Counted from the stretch's first letter, positions 1 to 11,959 are shown. The stretch: DNA of 64,000 nucleotides from Anaeromyxobacter dehalogenans 2CP-1 (GCF_000022145.1 NC_011891.1:3764501-3828500); one strand, 5' to 3'. The notes: a model not told the origin generated them from the sequence alone. Numbers and translations are program-made.

Positions 1-1
1 C

Positions 2-3000
2 ATGGACTTCCTCACCCGCGACCGCTACCGCCAGGCGGTCGAGGAGCTCGCAGAGCCCACCGGGGAGGCCCAGGTCCGCGTCGCGCTCCGCGCGGTCGAG
101 AGCGCGCGGGAGGCGGCGGAGGCCGGGGGGCCGGGCGCGCGCGCGGCGCACGTCGGGTCCCACCTCATCGGGAAGGAGCGCCGCGAGCTCGAGGTGGACG
201 TGGCCTGGCGCCCGGGCCCGAGGAAGCGGCTCCGGCGGTTCGCGTTCGCCCACGCGACCGCCGCCTACCTCGGCGGGATCGCGGTCGCGACGGCGGCGCT
301 CGTCCTCGCCGGGCTGGCGTACGCGCACCGCGCCGGCGCCTCCGCGCCGGCGTCGCTCGCGGTGGCGCTGCTCCTCCTCCTTCCGGCGAGCGAGGTGGCC
401 GTCGCGCTCGTCCAGCGCCTGGCCGCGCGCCTCGCTCCGCCCCGGCGCCTCCCCCGCCTCGACCTGGCCGGCGGGATCCCCGAGGACGCGCGGACGCTCG
501 TGGTCGTCCCGACGCTGCTCACGAGCGTCGAGGGCGTCGAGCGGCAGCTCGAGCACCTCGAGGTTCTCGCGCTCGGGAACCTCGACCCGCACGTCCACTT
601 CGCGATCCTCGGGGACTTCGCCGACGCCGAGTCCGAGGCCGCGCCCGCGGACGCGGGGATCCTCGCGGCCGCCCGGAGCGGGATCGCGGCGCTGAACGCC
701 CGCCTCGGCGACGGCCGGGACGACCGGTTCTTCCTGTTCCATCGCGCGCGCCGCTGGAACGCGGCCGAGGACGTGTGGATGGGGTGGGAGCGCAAGCGCG
801 GGAAGCTCCAGGAGCTGAACCGGCTGCTCCGCGGCGCGACGGACACGAGCTACGACGTGCAGGTCGGCGACGTCGGCGTCCTGCAGCGCGTGCGCTACTG
901 CATCACGCTCGACTCCGACACGCGCCTCCCGCGAGACGGGGCGAAGACGCTCGTCGGCATCATCGCGCATCCGCTCAACCGGCCCGTGCTCGACCCGCGC
1001 TCCGGCCGCGTCACCGAGGGCTACGGGGTCCTGCAGCCGCGGGTCAGCGTCACGACCGCGAGCGCGGCCAGCTCGCGCTTCGCGCGGATCTTCGCCGGCC
1101 ACACCGGCGTGGATCCGTATACCACCGCGGTCTCCGACACCTACCAGGACCTGTTCGGCGAGGGCAGCTTCACCGGCAAGGGCCTCTACGACGTGGACGC
1201 CTTCACCGCGGCGCTCGAGGGACGCGTCCCGGACAACACCCTCCTCTCCCACGATCTGTTCGAGGGCCTCCACGCCCGCACCGGGCTCGTGACCGACGTC
1301 GAGGTCGTGGACGACTACCCCTCGAGCGTCCTCGCCCACGCGCGCCGCCAGCACCGCTGGACGCGCGGCGACTGGCAGATCCTCGGCTGGCTCCTGCCGT
1401 TCGTGCGGACGACGGCGGGCCTCGCGAGGAATCGCCTCCCGCTCATCTCCCGCTGGAAGATCTTCGACAACCTGCGGCGCGCGCTGCTCGCGCCCGCGAC
1501 GGTCGTCCTCCTCCTCGCCGCGTGGACCGCGCTCCCGGGCAGCCCGGCGCTCTGGACGGCCGCGGTCCTGGCGTCCGTCGCGCTCCCGCTGCTCCCGCTC
1601 GCGCTCGCGGCCCTCCGCGGCCCGAGGCGCCACCAGCCGGTCCGGGCCTTCCTGCGCGCGCTCGCCGACGACGCGGTCGCCACCTCGGCCCGCGTCCTCC
1701 TGCAGGTCACGTTCCTCGCGAACCAGGCGTTCGCGATGGTGCACGCGATCGCGGTCACGCTGGTCCGGCTCACCGTCACGCGGCGCGGCCTGCTCGAGTG
1801 GGAGACCGCCGCCGCCAGCGCCGCGCGCGGCGCCGGGCTCGAGGCGCGGTCCTTCCTCGCCGGCATGGCCGCGGGCCCTGCGATCGCGCTCGCCGGCGGG
1901 ATCCTCGTCTCCGCGCTGCGGCCCGCAGCGCTGCTCCCGGCCGCCCCGCTGCTCCTGCTGTGGGCGCTCGCGCCGCTCGTCGCGCACCGGCTCTCGCAGC
2001 CGATCGCGGCGCGCGACCGCGAGCTCGGGGAGGAGGACCGTCGCTTCCTGCTCGGCGTCGCGCGCGCGACCTGGAGGTACTTCGACGCGTTCATGGGGCC
2101 GGACGACCACCACCTGCCCGCGGACAATTTCCAGGAGGCGCCGGACCGCGTCGCGCACCGGACCTCGCCGACGAACATCGGGATGGGGCTCCTCTCCACG
2201 CTGGCCGCGCACGACCTCGGCATCATCCCGACCGGCGAGCTCCTCCGGCGGATCGACGCCACCCTCACCACCATGGAGGGGCTGGAGCGGCTCGAGGGGC
2301 ACCTCTTCAACTGGTACGACACCGCGAGCCTGGCGCCGCTCCCGCCGCGCTACGTCTCGACCGTGGACAGCGGCAACCTCGCCGGCGCGCTCGTCGCGGT
2401 GGCCGAGGGGCTCCGCGCGCTCGCGCGCGGGCCCGGACCGCCCGGCGCTGGGCCCGGCGCCGCGCCGGCGCGGCTCGAGGACCTGGCGGCGCGCGCCGCG
2501 GCGTTCGCCGATGGCATGAGCTTCCGCTTCCTCTACGATCCCCGCCGGAGCCTGTTCGCGATCGGCTACCGCCCCGCCGACGCGGAGGGGCCCGGCCGGC
2601 TCGATCCCGCGCACTACGACCTGCTCGCCTCGGAGGCCCGCCTCGCCAGCTTCATCGCCATCGCGAAGGGCGACGTCCCGGAGAAGCACTGGTTCCACCT
2701 CGGCCGCGCGGTCACCAGCGTGCACGGCAGCCCGGCGCTCCTGTCCTGGAGCGCGACGATGTTCGAGTACCTGATGCCGCTGCTCCTCCTGCGCAGCTAC
2801 CCCGACACCCTGCTCGACGAGAGCTGCCGGCTGGCGGTGCGGCGACAGCGGGACTACGCAGCCGAGCGCGGCAGGCCATGGGGGATCTCCGAGTCGGCCT
2901 ACGACCTCGTCGATCACCACGGCAACTACCAGTACAAGGCGTTCGGCGTCCCGGGGCTCGGCCTGAAGCGCGGCCTCGCGGACGAGCTCGTGGTCGCGCC

Positions 3001-6000
3001 GTACGCCACCGCGCTCGCCGCGCTCGTCCACCCCACCGCGGCGGCGGAGAACCTGCGCCGCCTCGAGCGAGAAGGCCTCCTCGGCGCGTACGGGTACTTC
3101 GACGCGGTGGACTACACCCCCCGGCATCCGGAGGAGACGGACGCCGCGCCGGGGCGCGCCGATCGCGGGGGGACGATCGTCCGGACCTACCTCGCCCACC
3201 ACCAGGGGATGACGCTCGCGGCCATCGCGGGCGCGCTCCAGGGGAACCGCATGGTGGAGCGCTTCCACGCCGATCGCCGGGTGCAGGCGACGGAGCTGCT
3301 CCTCCAGGAGCGCGTGCCGCGCCACGCGGCGGTCATCCGGCCGCGGCCGGACGAGGTGGCGCGCGTCGCCGCGCCGATCCCGCCGGCGGCCGCCCGCCGC
3401 TTCCGCTCGCCCGACACCACCTTCCCGCACGCGCAGTTCCTCTCGAACGGGAGCTACACCGCCGTCGTCACGAACGCGGGCGGCGGCGCGAGCTTCTGCC
3501 GCGACCGCGCCGTCACGAGGTGGCGGCAGGACGCGACGCGCGACCTCGGCGGCCAGTACCTCTACCTCCGCGACGTCCGCAGCGGCCGCGTCTGGTCCGC
3601 GACGCACCAGCCGACCGCGCGGGCCGGCGGGGACGACGTGGTCACGTTCACGATCGACAAGGCGGCGTTCCAGCGGACGGACGACGACATCGGGACGCGC
3701 CTCGACGTCGCCGTCTCGCCCGAGGACGACGTCGAGGTGCGGCGGCTCGAGGTGACGAACCACGGCGACCGCGCCCGCGAGCTCGAGGTGACGAGCTACG
3801 CCGAGATCGTCCTCGCGCCGGGCGCCGACGACCTGGCGCACCCCGCCTTCGGCAAGCTCTTCGTCGAGACGGAGTACGTCGCGGAGTGCAGCGCGCTCGT
3901 CTGCCGGCGGCGGCGGCGCGCCCCGGAGGAGGCCGAGGTCTTCGCGGTGCACGTCATCGGCCAGGAGGGCCGGACCCAGGGGCCGGTGGAGTGGGAGAGC
4001 GACCGCGAGCGCTTCCTCGGCCGCGGGCGCGACCCCGAGGATCCCGTGGCGCTCGACGGGCGCGCGCTCTCCGGCACCACGGGCATCCTGCTCGACCCCA
4101 TCGTGAGCCTGCGGCAGCGCGTGCGGCTCGCGCCGGGCGGCGTGGTGAGGCTGTCGTTCGCGACCGGCGTCGCCTCCAGCCGCGAGACCGCCCTCGCGCT
4201 CGCGCAGCGGTACCACGACCCCACCGCCGCCGCCCGGACCTTCGCGCTCGCGTTCGCGCACGCCCGGAGCAGGCTCCACCACCTCGGCATCTCGAGCGAG
4301 GAGGCGCTCCTCTTCGAGCGCCTGGCCTCGCGCGTGCTCTACGCCGACGCCTCGCTCCGCGCCGGCCCGGAGCTCCTCGCGCGAAACGCGCTCGGCCAGG
4401 AAGGCCTCTGGGCACACGGCGTCTCCGGGGACCTCCCGGTCCTGCTCGTGCGCATCGCCTCGGACGCGGATCTCGCGCTGGTCCGGCAGGTCCTCCAGGC
4501 GCAGGAGTACTGGCGCCTGAAGGGGCTCCGCGCGGACGTCGTGCTCCTGAACGAGCACCCGGTGAGCTACCTCGACGAGATGCACGCGCAGCTCGCGGCG
4601 CTCCTCGACGACGGACCGTGGCGGACGTGGAAGCACACGCCGGGCGGCGCGTACCTGCTGCGCGGAGACCGGATGACCGAGGCCGAGCGCCTCCTCCTCT
4701 GCGGGGTGGCGCGGGCCGTGCTCACGGGCGGAGCCGGCTCCCTCGCGCAGCAGCTCGACGCCGCGCAGGGATCGCGCGAGCCGGCGCCGCTCGCGCTCCC
4801 GCGGGCCGGGAGGCGGGGGCCCGCGCTCGCGGCGGCCGCGCAGCCCGAGGTCCCCCCGCTCGCGCTCTGGAACGGCCTGGGCGGCTTCGCCGGCGGCGGG
4901 CGCGAGTACGTGATCGTCCTCGAGGGCGCCGAGGAGACGCCGCTCCCCTGGGCGAACGTCCTCGCGAACCCCGCCTTCGGCACGGTGGTCACGGCGTCGG
5001 GCGCGTCGTTCACCTGGTCCGAGAACAGCCGCGAGAACCGCCTCACCCCGTTCGCGAACGACCCGGTGAGCGATCCCACCTCCGAGGCGATCCTCGTCCG
5101 CGACGACGAGACCGGCGAGGCGTGGTCGCCCACCCCGGGGCCGCTGCCCCGGACCGCCGCGTCCGGCCGGTTCGTGATCCGCCACGCCGCGGGCGCGACC
5201 CGCTTCGAGCGGGCGGCGAGCGGCGTCCGGCACGCGCTCGACGTCTTCGTGGACGCCGCGGACCCGGTGAAGCTCTCGCTCCTCACGCTCACGAACGAGA
5301 GCGGCGTCGCGCGGTCCCTGTCGGTCTTCTCCTACGTCGAGTGGGTCCTCGGCCCTCCGCAGGCCGGCCAGAGCCTGCACGTCGTCACCGGGCAGGACGC
5401 CGGGAGCGGCGCGGTCCTCGCCACGAACGCCTGGAACCACGAGTTCGCCGGCCGCGTCGCGTTCGCCCACGCGAGCGAGGCGCTCCGGTCCGCGACTGGC
5501 GACCGCACCGCCTTCCTCGGCCGGAACGGCTCGCTGGGCCAGCCCGCGGCGCTCGGCCTCGCGGCGCTCCCCGCGCGCTTCGGCGCGGGGCTCGATCCGT
5601 GCGCGGCGCTGCAGGTCGGCGTCGTGCTCCAGCCGGGCGAGACCCGGCGCATCGTGTTCCTCGTCGGCGAGGGGCGGGACGTCGCGCACGTCCGGGCGCT
5701 CGTCGCACGCCACGGCCGCCCCGAGGCCGCCGACGCCGCGCTCGCCGCCGTGACGGCGGCGTGGGAGGAGACGCTCGGCGCGGTGCAGGTCCGCACGCCC
5801 GACGACTCCTTCGACGTCCTCATGAACCGGTGGCTCCTCCTCCAGGACCTCTCCTGCCGCATGTGGGCCCGGACCGGCTACCACCAGCCCGGCGGCGCGT
5901 TCGGGTTCAGGGATCAGCTGCAGGACGCGATGGCGCTCGCGATGGCGCGCCCGGCGCTCGTGCGCGCGCACCTCCTGCGGGCGGCCGCGCGCCAGTTCCG

Positions 6001-7315
6001 CGAGGGGGACGTCCAGCACTGGTGGCATCCGCCGGGCGGGCGCGGGACGCGCACCCGGTGCTCGGACGACCTCGTGTGGCTGCCGTACGCGGTGGCGCAC
6101 TACGTCGAGACGACGGGCGACGCCGGCGTGCTCGACGAGCGCGTGCCGTTCCTCGAGGGCGAACCGCTCGCGCCGGGCGCGCCCGACGCCTACGCCCAGC
6201 CGCGCGGGTCGGACGAGCAGGCCTCGCTGTTCGAGCACTGCGTGCGCGCCCTCGAGCGCGGGCTCACCTCGGGAGTCCACGGCCTGCCGCTCATGGGGAC
6301 GGGCGACTGGAACGACGGGATGAACCGCGTGGGGAGCGAGGGCCGCGGCGAGAGCGTCTGGCTCGGCTTCTTCCTCCACGCCGTCCTCTCCGGCTTCGCC
6401 CCGCTGTGCGCAGCCCGCGGCGAGGCCGACCGCGCCGCGCGCTACCGCGCCGAGGCGGCCCGGCTCGGCTCGGCGCTCGAGCGGAGCTGGGACGGGGAGT
6501 GGTACCGGCGCGGCTACTACGACGACGGCGCGCCGCTCGGCTCGGCGGAGAACGACGAGTGCTCCATCGACTCGATCGCCCAGTCGTGGGCCGTGCTCTC
6601 CGGCGTCGCCCCGGCGCGCTTCGCCGATCGCGCGATGGACTCCGTCCGGACGCACCTGGTGCGGCGCGGCGCCCAGGTGGTCCTGCTGCTCGCGCCGCCG
6701 TTCGACCGCTCGACGCAGGAACCCGGCTACATCAAGGGCTATCCGCCCGGCGTGCGCGAGAACGGCGGGCAGTACACGCACGCCGCCGCGTGGGTGGTGA
6801 TGGCGCTCGCGAAGCTCGGGAGCGGAGACGAGGCGGCCGAGCTGTTCCACATGCTGAACCCCGTGAACCACACCCGCACCGCCGCGGACGTCGCGCGCTA
6901 CCGGGGAGAGCCCTACGCCGTCGCCGGCGACGTCTGCGCCCACCCCGAGCACGCAGGGCGCGCCGGCTGGACCTGGTACACGGGCTCGGCCGGCTGGCTG
7001 TACCGCGCCGGGCTGGAGAGCATCCTCGGGCTGCGCAGGCACGGCGGGACGTTCGAGCTGGATCCGTGCATCCCGGCGTCGTGGCCCGAGTACGGGATCA
7101 CCTGGCGCCTCGGCGCGACGCGGTACGAGATCACGGTCGCGAACCCCGAGCGGCGGTGCCGCGGGATCGCGCTCGCCGTGCTGGACGGCGTCGCGGTCGA
7201 TCCGTCCGCCTTCGCGCTCGCCGACGACGGCCGCACGCACGAGGTCCTGGTGGTGATGGGGGCGGCCGGCCAGCGCGGCGAGCTGACGGGGCCGACCGCG
7301 GTGACACCCGCGTGA
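2..7315 (+). CDS. ndvB: Cyclic beta-1,2-glucan synthase (NdvB/ChvB family), 5' part outside window
   Basis: Family members are inner-membrane enzymes that build and cyclise beta-1,2-glucan from UDP-glucose for the periplasm. The 2437 visible residues show the expected order: membrane segments around residues 80-145; a GT84 glycosyltransferase region with TLVVVPTLL and the metal-binding [14 protein letters not shown] near residue 300 and QHRWTRGDW near 450; more membrane helices at about 500-670; a glycoamylase-like domain ([19 protein letters not shown], near 965); then GH94-type sugar-binding and catalytic modules with TGDWNDGMN near 2100, which holds the likely acid/base Asp. Homologues are about 2800-2900 residues long, so the first ATG here is probably internal and the true N-terminus lies upstream. 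The gene is intact to its TGA and is followed 23 bp later by a desaturase. The family is clear; that the product is cyclic is inferred. Confidence 0.93.
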   Translation: MDFLTRDRYRQAVEELAEPTGEAQVRVALRAVESAREAAEAGGPGARAAHVGSHLIGKERRELEVDVAWRPGPRKRLRRFAFAHATAAYLGGIAVATAALVLAGLAYAHRAGASAPASLAVALLLLLPASEVAVALVQRLAARLAPPRRLPRLDLAGGIPEDARTLVVVPTLLTSVEGVERQLEHLEVLALGNLDPHVHFAILGDFADAESEAAPADAGILAAARSGIAALNARLGDGRDDRFFLFHRARRWNAAEDVWMGWERKRGKLQELNRLLRGATDTSYDVQVGDVGVLQRVRYCITLDSDTRLPRDGAKTLVGIIAHPLNRPVLDPRSGRVTEGYGVLQPRVSVTTASAASSRFARIFAGHTGVDPYTTAVSDTYQDLFGEGSFTGKGLYDVDAFTAALEGRVPDNTLLSHDLFEGLHARTGLVTDVEVVDDYPSSVLAHARRQHRWTRGDWQILGWLLPFVRTTAGLARNRLPLISRWKIFDNLRRALLAPATVVLLLAAWTALPGSPALWTAAVLASVALPLLPLALAALRGPRRHQPVRAFLRALADDAVATSARVLLQVTFLANQAFAMVHAIAVTLVRLTVTRRGLLEWETAAASAARGAGLEARSFLAGMAAGPAIALAGGILVSALRPAALLPAAPLLLLWALAPLVAHRLSQPIAARDRELGEEDRRFLLGVARATWRYFDAFMGPDDHHLPADNFQEAPDRVAHRTSPTNIGMGLLSTLAAHDLGIIPTGELLRRIDATLTTMEGLERLEGHLFNWYDTASLAPLPPRYVSTVDSGNLAGALVAVAEGLRALARGPGPPGAGPGAAPARLEDLAARAAAFADGMSFRFLYDPRRSLFAIGYRPADAEGPGRLDPAHYDLLASEARLASFIAIAKGDVPEKHWFHLGRAVTSVHGSPALLSWSATMFEYLMPLLLLRSYPDTLLDESCRLAVRRQRDYAAERGRPWGISESAYDLVDHHGNYQYKAFGVPGLGLKRGLADELVVAPYATALAALVHPTAAAENLRRLEREGLLGAYGYFDAVDYTPRHPEETDAAPGRADRGGTIVRTYLAHHQGMTLAAIAGALQGNRMVERFHADRRVQATELLLQERVPRHAAVIRPRPDEVARVAAPIPPAAARRFRSPDTTFPHAQFLSNGSYTAVVTNAGGGASFCRDRAVTRWRQDATRDLGGQYLYLRDVRSGRVWSATHQPTARAGGDDVVTFTIDKAAFQRTDDDIGTRLDVAVSPEDDVEVRRLEVTNHGDRARELEVTSYAEIVLAPGADDLAHPAFGKLFVETEYVAECSALVCRRRRRAPEEAEVFAVHVIGQEGRTQGPVEWESDRERFLGRGRDPEDPVALDGRALSGTTGILLDPIVSLRQRVRLAPGGVVRLSFATGVASSRETALALAQRYHDPTAAARTFALAFAHARSRLHHLGISSEEALLFERLASRVLYADASLRAGPELLARNALGQEGLWAHGVSGDLPVLLVRIASDADLALVRQVLQAQEYWRLKGLRADVVLLNEHPVSYLDEMHAQLAALLDDGPWRTWKHTPGGAYLLRGDRMTEAERLLLCGVARAVLTGGAGSLAQQLDAAQGSREPAPLALPRAGRRGPALAAAAQPEVPPLALWNGLGGFAGGGREYVIVLEGAEETPLPWANVLANPAFGTVVTASGASFTWSENSRENRLTPFANDPVSDPTSEAILVRDDETGEAWSPTPGPLPRTAASGRFVIRHAAGATRFERAASGVRHALDVFVDAADPVKLSLLTLTNESGVARSLSVFSYVEWVLGPPQAGQSLHVVTGQDAGSGAVLATNAWNHEFAGRVAFAHASEALRSATGDRTAFLGRNGSLGQPAALGLAALPARFGAGLDPCAALQVGVVLQPGETRRIVFLVGEGRDVAHVRALVARHGRPEAADAALAAVTAAWEETLGAVQVRTPDDSFDVLMNRWLLLQDLSCRMWARTGYHQPGGAFGFRDQLQDAMALAMARPALVRAHLLRAAARQFREGDVQHWWHPPGGRGTRTRCSDDLVWLPYAVAHYVETTGDAGVLDERVPFLEGEPLAPGAPDAYAQPRGSDEQASLFEHCVRALERGLTSGVHGLPLMGTGDWNDGMNRVGSEGRGESVWLGFFLHAVLSGFAPLCAARGEADRAARYRAEAARLGSALERSWDGEWYRRGYYDDGAPLGSAENDECSIDSIAQSWAVLSGVAPARFADRAMDSVRTHLVRRGAQVVLLLAPPFDRSTQEPGYIKGYPPGVRENGGQYTHAAAWVVMALAKLGSGDEAAELFHMLNPVNHTRTAADVARYRGEPYAVAGDVCAHPEHAGRAGWTWYTGSAGWLYRAGLESILGLRRHGGTFELDPCIPASWPEYGITWRLGATRYEITVANPERRCRGIALAVLDGVAVDPSAFALADDGRTHEVLVVMGAAGQRGELTGPTAVTPA

Positions 7316-7338
7316 CATCCCCTGTCCATGTATTGCCC

Positions 7339-8427
7339 ATGACGGCATCGGCCCTCCGCGCCCGCTTCCCACGCGACGACGGGTTCCACGCGGACCTGAA
7401 GCGCCGCGTCGCGGCGTACTTCGCGGCGACGGGCGAGCCGGCGCAGGGGGGCCGCGCGATGCACGTGAAGACGGCCGCCATCTTCGGCTGGTTCGGCGCC
7501 TCGTATGCGCTGCTCCTCGCCTGGGGGGACGTCTCGGCGTGGCTCGCGATCGGCCTCACCGTCTCGATCGCGCTGGCGACCGCCGGGATCGGCTTCTCGG
7601 TCATGCACGACGCCAACCACGGCGCCTACTCGCGGTCGCCCCGCGTGAACCGCGCCGTCGGGCTCGCGCTCGACTTCATCGGCGCGAGCTCGTACGTCTG
7701 GCGCTTCAAGCACAACGTGCAGCACCACACCTACACCAACGTCGCCGGCCTGGACGCCGACATCGACGCCGAGCCGTTCCTCCGGCTCGCCGGCGCACAG
7801 CGCCGCCGCGCCCTCCACCGCTTCCAGGGCGCGTACGCCTGGCCGCTGTACGGCGTGCTCTCGCTGAAGTGGTGGCTGGTGGACGACGTCGTGGACCTCG
7901 TCCGCGGGACGATCGGCGGCCATCCGTACCCGCGGCCGCGCGGGCGCGAGCTCGCCGCCGTGGTCGCCGGCAAGGCCACGTTCCTCGGCTGGGCGCTTGT
8001 CGTCCCGGTCCTCGTCCACGGGAGCGCGTGGCCCGTGGCCTTCTTCGTGCTCGGTTCGCTCGTGCTCGGGGTGGTCATGGCGGTGGTCTTCCAGCTCGCG
8101 CACGCGGTCTCCGGCGCGCAGTTCCACGACGCGCCCGCCGCAGACGGCCGCATGCCCGCGGCCTGGGCCGAGCACCAGGTCCGGACGACCGTGGACTTCG
8201 CGCGCTCGAGCCGGGTCCTCGCCTGGTACCTGGGCGGCCTCAACTTCCAGATCGAGCACCACCTCTTCCCCGGCGTCTGCCACGTCCGCTACCCGGCGCT
8301 CGCGACGATCGTGGAGGAGACGTGCCGCGCGCACGGGATCCCCTACCGCGCGGAGCCGTCGCTCGGGGCGGCCATCGCCGCGCACCACCGGCACCTGCGC
8401 GCCCTGGGCGCGCCGGTGCCGGCGTGA
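7339..8427 (+). CDS. Membrane fatty acid desaturase (acyl-CoA/lipid desaturase family)
   Basis: A 362-residue integral-membrane di-iron desaturase that would put a double bond into membrane acyl chains. All three histidine boxes are visible: [19 protein letters not shown] and QIEHHLFP. The QxxHH form of the third box is typical of front-end/linoleoyl-CoA-type desaturases (DesA3-like) and argues against the stearoyl-CoA class. Hydrophobic pairs lie between the boxes. The ATG at 7339 was chosen; a GTG at 7312 in the same frame overlaps the stop of the glucan synthase gene and could be a translationally coupled start. No strong ribosome site is seen for either. Regiospecificity cannot be read from sequence. 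Confidence 0.9.
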   Translation: MTASALRARFPRDDGFHADLKRRVAAYFAATGEPAQGGRAMHVKTAAIFGWFGASYALLLAWGDVSAWLAIGLTVSIALATAGIGFSVMHDANHGAYSRSPRVNRAVGLALDFIGASSYVWRFKHNVQHHTYTNVAGLDADIDAEPFLRLAGAQRRRALHRFQGAYAWPLYGVLSLKWWLVDDVVDLVRGTIGGHPYPRPRGRELAAVVAGKATFLGWALVVPVLVHGSAWPVAFFVLGSLVLGVVMAVVFQLAHAVSGAQFHDAPAADGRMPAAWAEHQVRTTVDFARSSRVLAWYLGGLNFQIEHHLFPGVCHVRYPALATIVEETCRAHGIPYRAEPSLGAAIAAHHRHLRALGAPVPA

Positions 8428-8452
8428 GGGACCGCCCGGACCGCCGGGCGAC

Positions 8453-9190
8453 TTACCTGGTCGTCCCGGGCGGCGGCGACGTCGGCGCGGGCGGGGACGC
8501 CCCTTCGCTCGAGCTCCCCGTCCCGGTCGCAGGAGGCGTCCGGTCGCCGCTGCCCATCCCGGACCCCGAGGCGGCGCCCGAAGGGTTCACCGCCACCGTC
8601 ACCGCCGTCGGCCCGTTGGCGGACGGCTCGTAGACGACGCGCGCTTCGGCGCCTTCGCGGATCTGGTCCGCTGCCGCGACCCGGCCGTCGATCTGGACCT
8701 GCGTCCGATCGTTCAGCTTGAACCTCATGACGTCGCCCGCGCGAGGCTGCAGCACGATCTCGTCGGACCGGACCTGCGTCACCACGCCCGCGGCGAGCTG
8801 CTGGCCGCGCACGCTGCGCTCCGTCTGCTGGACGAGCCCGCTCTCGGCCGCCCGCTGGTGCCGCTGCGTCTCCTGCGTTGCCCGGGCGGTCTCCTGCTGC
8901 GCCGAGGCCTGGAGCTGCTGGGCCTTCAGCTGCTCCTGCCGGAGCTTCATCTGATCCTGCTCCAGCTTCGCCTGATCCTCCCGCACCTGCGCCTCCGCCG
9001 CCGCGGCCCTCTTCGCCTGCTCGGCCGCCGCGTCCTGCGCGGCCTGCGCGCGCTTCAAGGCCGCCTGGGACTGCGCCTGCGCCGACGCGACCTCCCGCGT
9101 CGCAGGGTTCGGGCTCTCGGACGCCTGCTGCCTGCTCGCGCAGCCCAGCAACAGCGCCGTGCACGCTACCGCGTAGCTCACCGCTCTCAT
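8453..9190 (-). CDS. Coiled-coil lipoprotein with C-terminal RNA/OB-like tail, function unknown
   Basis: A 245-residue predicted lipoprotein. It starts with a short hydrophobic signal ending in the lipobox LLGCAS, so Cys is the lipidated residue. Residues about 25-130 are an Ala/Gln/Glu-rich heptad region, a long coiled coil (RAQAAQDAAAEQAKRAAAAE and similar). Then comes a compact beta-rich stretch (GVVTQVRSDEIVLQPRAGD) with a hydrophilic Pro/Ser tail. The start is set by GGGGGC just upstream of ATG and by the signal peptide; longer in-frame starts lack both. It probably sits in the periplasm, anchored to a membrane and reaching outward. The desaturase gene ends 26 bp away, convergent. No family function is recognised. 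Confidence 0.75.
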   Translation of the reverse strand: MRAVSYAVACTALLLGCASRQQASESPNPATREVASAQAQSQAALKRAQAAQDAAAEQAKRAAAAEAQVREDQAKLEQDQMKLRQEQLKAQQLQASAQQETARATQETQRHQRAAESGLVQQTERSVRGQQLAAGVVTQVRSDEIVLQPRAGDVMRFKLNDRTQVQIDGRVAAADQIREGAEARVVYEPSANGPTAVTVAVNPSGAASGSGMGSGDRTPPATGTGSSSEGASPPAPTSPPPGTTR

Positions 9191-9368
9191 GGTTTTGCCC
9201 CCGATCAGATCTCTGTGGTGCGTCTCGAGTCGGCAACCACCGGCCCCGGCGCCGGGCTCGGCGAGCTCGCTCGCGACCCTGGGCGCCGGCTCCCTGCGGC
9301 CGCTATGGAGGGAAGGCTGACGAGATCGCTCGTCGCGCGTCAGGGTTTCGGCCCTGCAGGACGGCGTC

Positions 9369-9623
9369 ATGGGGAATCCGGGAAGTCTCACCAGGAGCGC
9401 GCTCGCGTTCTCGCTTGCCGCGGGGGTCGCCTTCCTCGGCAGCGCGATGCTGCTGAAGGCGGGCCGCACGTTCCCGGCCCTGGCGGGCGGGGCGCCGGGC
9501 GCCGGGCAGCCGGGCATCCTCCTGGTCACGACGGTGATCCTGCTCGCGACGACCGGTGTGCTCCTGGCGGGGATGGCCGCGCGGGACCTCCTGGAACAGC
9601 GCCGCCGCTCTCACGCGCGCTGA
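9369..9623 (+). CDS. Small two-helix membrane protein
   Basis: An 84-residue ORF with two clear hydrophobic segments (ALAFSLAAGVAFLGSAMLL and ILLVTTVILLATTGVLLAG) joined by a Gly/Ala/Pro loop, and a basic C-terminus EQRRRSHAR that should stay in the cytoplasm. It is convergent with the DUF421 gene, 19 bp from its stop, and divergent from the coiled-coil lipoprotein. The ribosome site is weak and no family is recognised, so the gene rests on the membrane pattern and reading-frame quality alone. Confidence 0.5.
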   Translation: MGNPGSLTRSALAFSLAAGVAFLGSAMLLKAGRTFPALAGGAPGAGQPGILLVTTVILLATTGVLLAGMAARDLLEQRRRSHAR

Positions 9624-9642
9624 GGGACGCGCCGTACCACCG

Positions 9643-10119
9643 TCAGGCCCGGAGCACGACGGTGATGCTGCCCGACCGCTCCAGGTACGCGTCCTTCACG
9701 TCCGCGAGGCTCCCCTTCCCGAGCCGCCGCACGTGGGCGAGGAGCTCGTCCTCGGAGACCCGCGTCGCCCGCATGACGTCCCGCTGTAGCACGCCGTCGC
9801 GGACGAGCTGGCGGATCCTCCCCTCGAGCAGGTCGGCCGCGCGCCTGCTCCGAGACGTCACGAGCGAGAACAGCCAGTCGAGGGCGACGAGCGTGGTGAG
9901 CGCCACGACCGCGGTGGTGAGGCTCGCGTCGTCCGCGACGAGGGTCTTCCGGACGGCGGTGGTGACGAGGAACAGCAGCACGATGTCGGAGACGCCCCAC
10001 CGGGCGAACTCCTTCCGCCCGACCACGCGGAACAGGACCTGGACGAACAGGTAGACGAAGGCCGCCCGGAACACGACCTCCCACGGCGGAAGCTCCGGGC
10101 GCCAGAGGGCACTGTCCAT
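9643..10119 (-). CDS. DUF421 (YetF/YcaP-like) membrane protein
   Basis: A 158-residue inner-membrane protein of the DUF421 family. Two or three helices fill residues 10-85 (VVFRAAFVYLFVQVLFRVVG, then IVLLFLVTTAVR and VVALTTLVALDWLFSLV), followed by the soluble YetF domain. The family hallmarks GRKEFARWGVSDIVLLFLV and RKTLVADD, and a final beta-rich segment with AYLERSGSITVV, are present. The ATG at 10119 matches the usual N-terminus; an upstream in-frame ATG would add 73 unrelated residues. Family members are often sporulation or envelope-stress genes of uncertain role. The neighbouring DUF2382 gene suggests a general-stress context. Confidence 0.88.
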   Translation of the reverse strand: MDSALWRPELPPWEVVFRAAFVYLFVQVLFRVVGRKEFARWGVSDIVLLFLVTTAVRKTLVADDASLTTAVVALTTLVALDWLFSLVTSRSRRAADLLEGRIRQLVRDGVLQRDVMRATRVSEDELLAHVRRLGKGSLADVKDAYLERSGSITVVLRA

Positions 10120-10282
10120 GGTGCAAGGATGCGACCGCCGGGCGTGGGCCGCAGCCGAGGGCTGCCGCCGTGCGTGAAACGGCGCGCACGCCAGTCCCAT
10201 GCCGGCGGGACCGAGAACACCTGGTACCACGTCGCGCGACGACGCGGGCCCGATCCACGGCCTCGCACGCGGAACCAGGCTC

Positions 10283-10314
10283 CCCCCCCGCCACGGCGCA
10301 CCGTGGCGGGGGGG
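10283..10314 (-). terminator. Strong GC hairpin after the DUF2382 gene
   Basis: A perfect 14-bp stem (10283-10296 with 10301-10314) closes a CGCA tetraloop. It starts about 20 bp past the stop of the DUF2382 gene on the minus strand. There is no T-run, so it is either a hairpin-only terminator or a 3' stabiliser. Confidence 0.6.
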
Positions 10315-10334
10315 ACTCCGGTCCTGCCCACCGG

Positions 10335-11036
10335 TCACGGCAGCTCGTCGTCGTCCTCGCGCCTCGGCGAGAACGCGCCGGGCTCGTCCCTGCGGACGCT
10401 CGCTCCACCCTCGCCCTCGACGCGGATGCGCTCCTTGCGCAGGTCCTCGTCAGCCGCTCGCTGCTCGGTCACGCGCTCCTTGCGGAGCCGGACCTCCTCC
10501 TTGACGACGGGGCGCTTGCGGATCTCGACCTCCTCCTCGTGGACCGGGACCGAGACGCTGTCCTTCTCGAACGCCCTCTCCCCCGCGCTCATGGCGCGCT
10601 CGCCGGTCGCCGGCGTGCGCTCCACGTGGACCACCTCGCGCGTCACGGGAACGTCGACGTGCTTGGTCTCGGTCACGACGTCCTTGCGGAGCCGGACCTC
10701 GCCGGCATCCCGCTCGCGCTTCAGGACGTCGAGCTCCTCCTCGTGCACCGGTACCCGGATGTCCTCGGCGCTGGTCCGCGTGGTGTCGCGGGTGTCGGTG
10801 AACCCGTAGTCCCCCCGCTCGCGCATCGCGATGAAGGCGTCCTTGGTCATGGCGAGCCGGATCTCGTCGTCGGTGATCCCGCTGATCTCGTCGTACCTGG
10901 CGATGTAGTCCTTCGGGAAGAAGATGCCCTTCTCCACCGTGAAGCTCCGGTCGTCCTTCGCGACCACCTTGCCGAGCTTTTCCCCATCGCTGCTCAGAAC
11001 CGTCATCCCGTCCTGCACCATCCAGCGGTCGTTCAT
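10335..11036 (-). CDS. YsnF/AvaK-type DUF2382 stress protein with N-terminal PRC-barrel-like domain
   Basis: A 233-residue soluble protein. Residues 1-75 resemble a PRC-barrel/DUF2171 domain (WMVQDGMTVLSSDGEKLGKV...FFPKDYIA). The rest is the DUF2382 region: repeated units of the type IRVPVHEEELDVLKR, VDVPVTREVVHVER and VSVPVHEEEVEIRKRPVV, all strongly charged. DUF2382 proteins are found in stress-tolerant and desiccation-tolerant bacteria; the biochemical role is not known. The Lys/Arg/Glu-rich C-terminus ends in EDDDELP. The gene stands alone between a 180-bp upstream gap and a hairpin terminator. Confidence 0.85.
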   Translation of the reverse strand: MNDRWMVQDGMTVLSSDGEKLGKVVAKDDRSFTVEKGIFFPKDYIARYDEISGITDDEIRLAMTKDAFIAMRERGDYGFTDTRDTTRTSAEDIRVPVHEEELDVLKRERDAGEVRLRKDVVTETKHVDVPVTREVVHVERTPATGERAMSAGERAFEKDSVSVPVHEEEVEIRKRPVVKEEVRLRKERVTEQRAADEDLRKERIRVEGEGGASVRRDEPGAFSPRREDDDELP

Positions 11037-11217
11037 CTGTCGTCCCTCCCGGCCTCAAATGCTGCTTATGCCTGGGCAAGCGGCCTGCCCTGCGGCGCGA
11101 GCCGCGACCGGGCTGGCGACCGGGTGAGTCGGGAGGGCGTCGGCAGGACCGCCCGCGGCAGGCCGGTGCGCCGGGCAGGAGATCGCCCCGCCCACCCACG
11201 GGATGCTCGGCGCTCCG

Positions 11218-11959
11218 CTACATCATGTTCGCGCCGCCGCACACGGGCAGGTAGACGCCCGTCACGTGCCGCGCCGCGGGGGAGCAGAGGAAGGCGACGG
11301 CCCCGGCGATGTCCTCCGGCTCGGCCAGCCGCCGGAGCGGCGTGTGCGCGGCGATCGCCTCGTGGAACTGCGCCGGCTGGTCGCGCGTCGCGTCGGTGAG
11401 GGTGAGGCCGGGCGCGACGACGTTCACGCGGATGCCGTGCGGCCCCAGCTCGAGGGCGAGCGCCCTGGAGAACCCGTCGAGCCCGGACTTGGCGCACGAG
11501 TGCGCGACGAACCCGGGGCCCGGGAACCGCGACAGCGTGCTGCTCACGTTCACGATGCAGCCGCTACGCCGCTGGATCATGCCGGGGATCACCGCCTGGC
11601 AGGTGAAGAAGCTGGCCTTCGCCTCCCCCTCGACCTTCCGCTGGAAGTCCTCCCAGGCGTACTCGGCGAACGGGACGATCGGAAAGCCGATGGAGGCGTT
11701 GTTGACGAGGATGTCCACGGGGCCGAGCTCCGCCTCGACGCCGCGGACCATCGCCTCGGCCTCCGACCGGACCGTGGCGTCGGCGCGGACGAGGATCGCC
11801 CGCCCGCCCGCCGCGACGATCTCGTCCACCACGTGCTGCCCCTTGGCGCGGCTGGCCACGTAGTTCACCGCGACCTTCGCGCCCTGGCGGGCGAGCGCCT
11901 TGGCGATGGCGGCGCCGATGCCGCGGCTCGAGCCGGTGACGATGGCGATCTTGTCCCAT
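11218..11959 (-). CDS. SDR-family oxidoreductase, start codon one base out of frame
   Basis: A classical short-chain dehydrogenase of about 245 residues. It shows the nucleotide-binding TGSSRGIG, NNAS, the active-site Ser in NVSS and a C-terminal PVCGGANMM. In the usual catalytic Y-x-x-x-K position the sequence reads HSCAKSG, so Tyr is replaced by His or Cys, which may alter or abolish catalysis. The frame that encodes the whole enzyme has no ATG, GTG or TTG near the expected N-terminus. The ATG at 11959 is followed by GGGACAAG; with two G rather than three it would read M-D-K-I-A-I-V-T-G, a textbook SDR start. The gene is therefore frameshifted at codon 2 in life, or the sequence has one extra G. 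The substrate is unknown. Confidence 0.75.

Noticed and set aside
775-8427. A 2550-codon open frame overlapping the glucan synthase gene
   Set aside because: Most of it is Arg/Ala/Pro-rich shadow sequence in a GC-rich gene; only its last 362 codons, the desaturase, are real.
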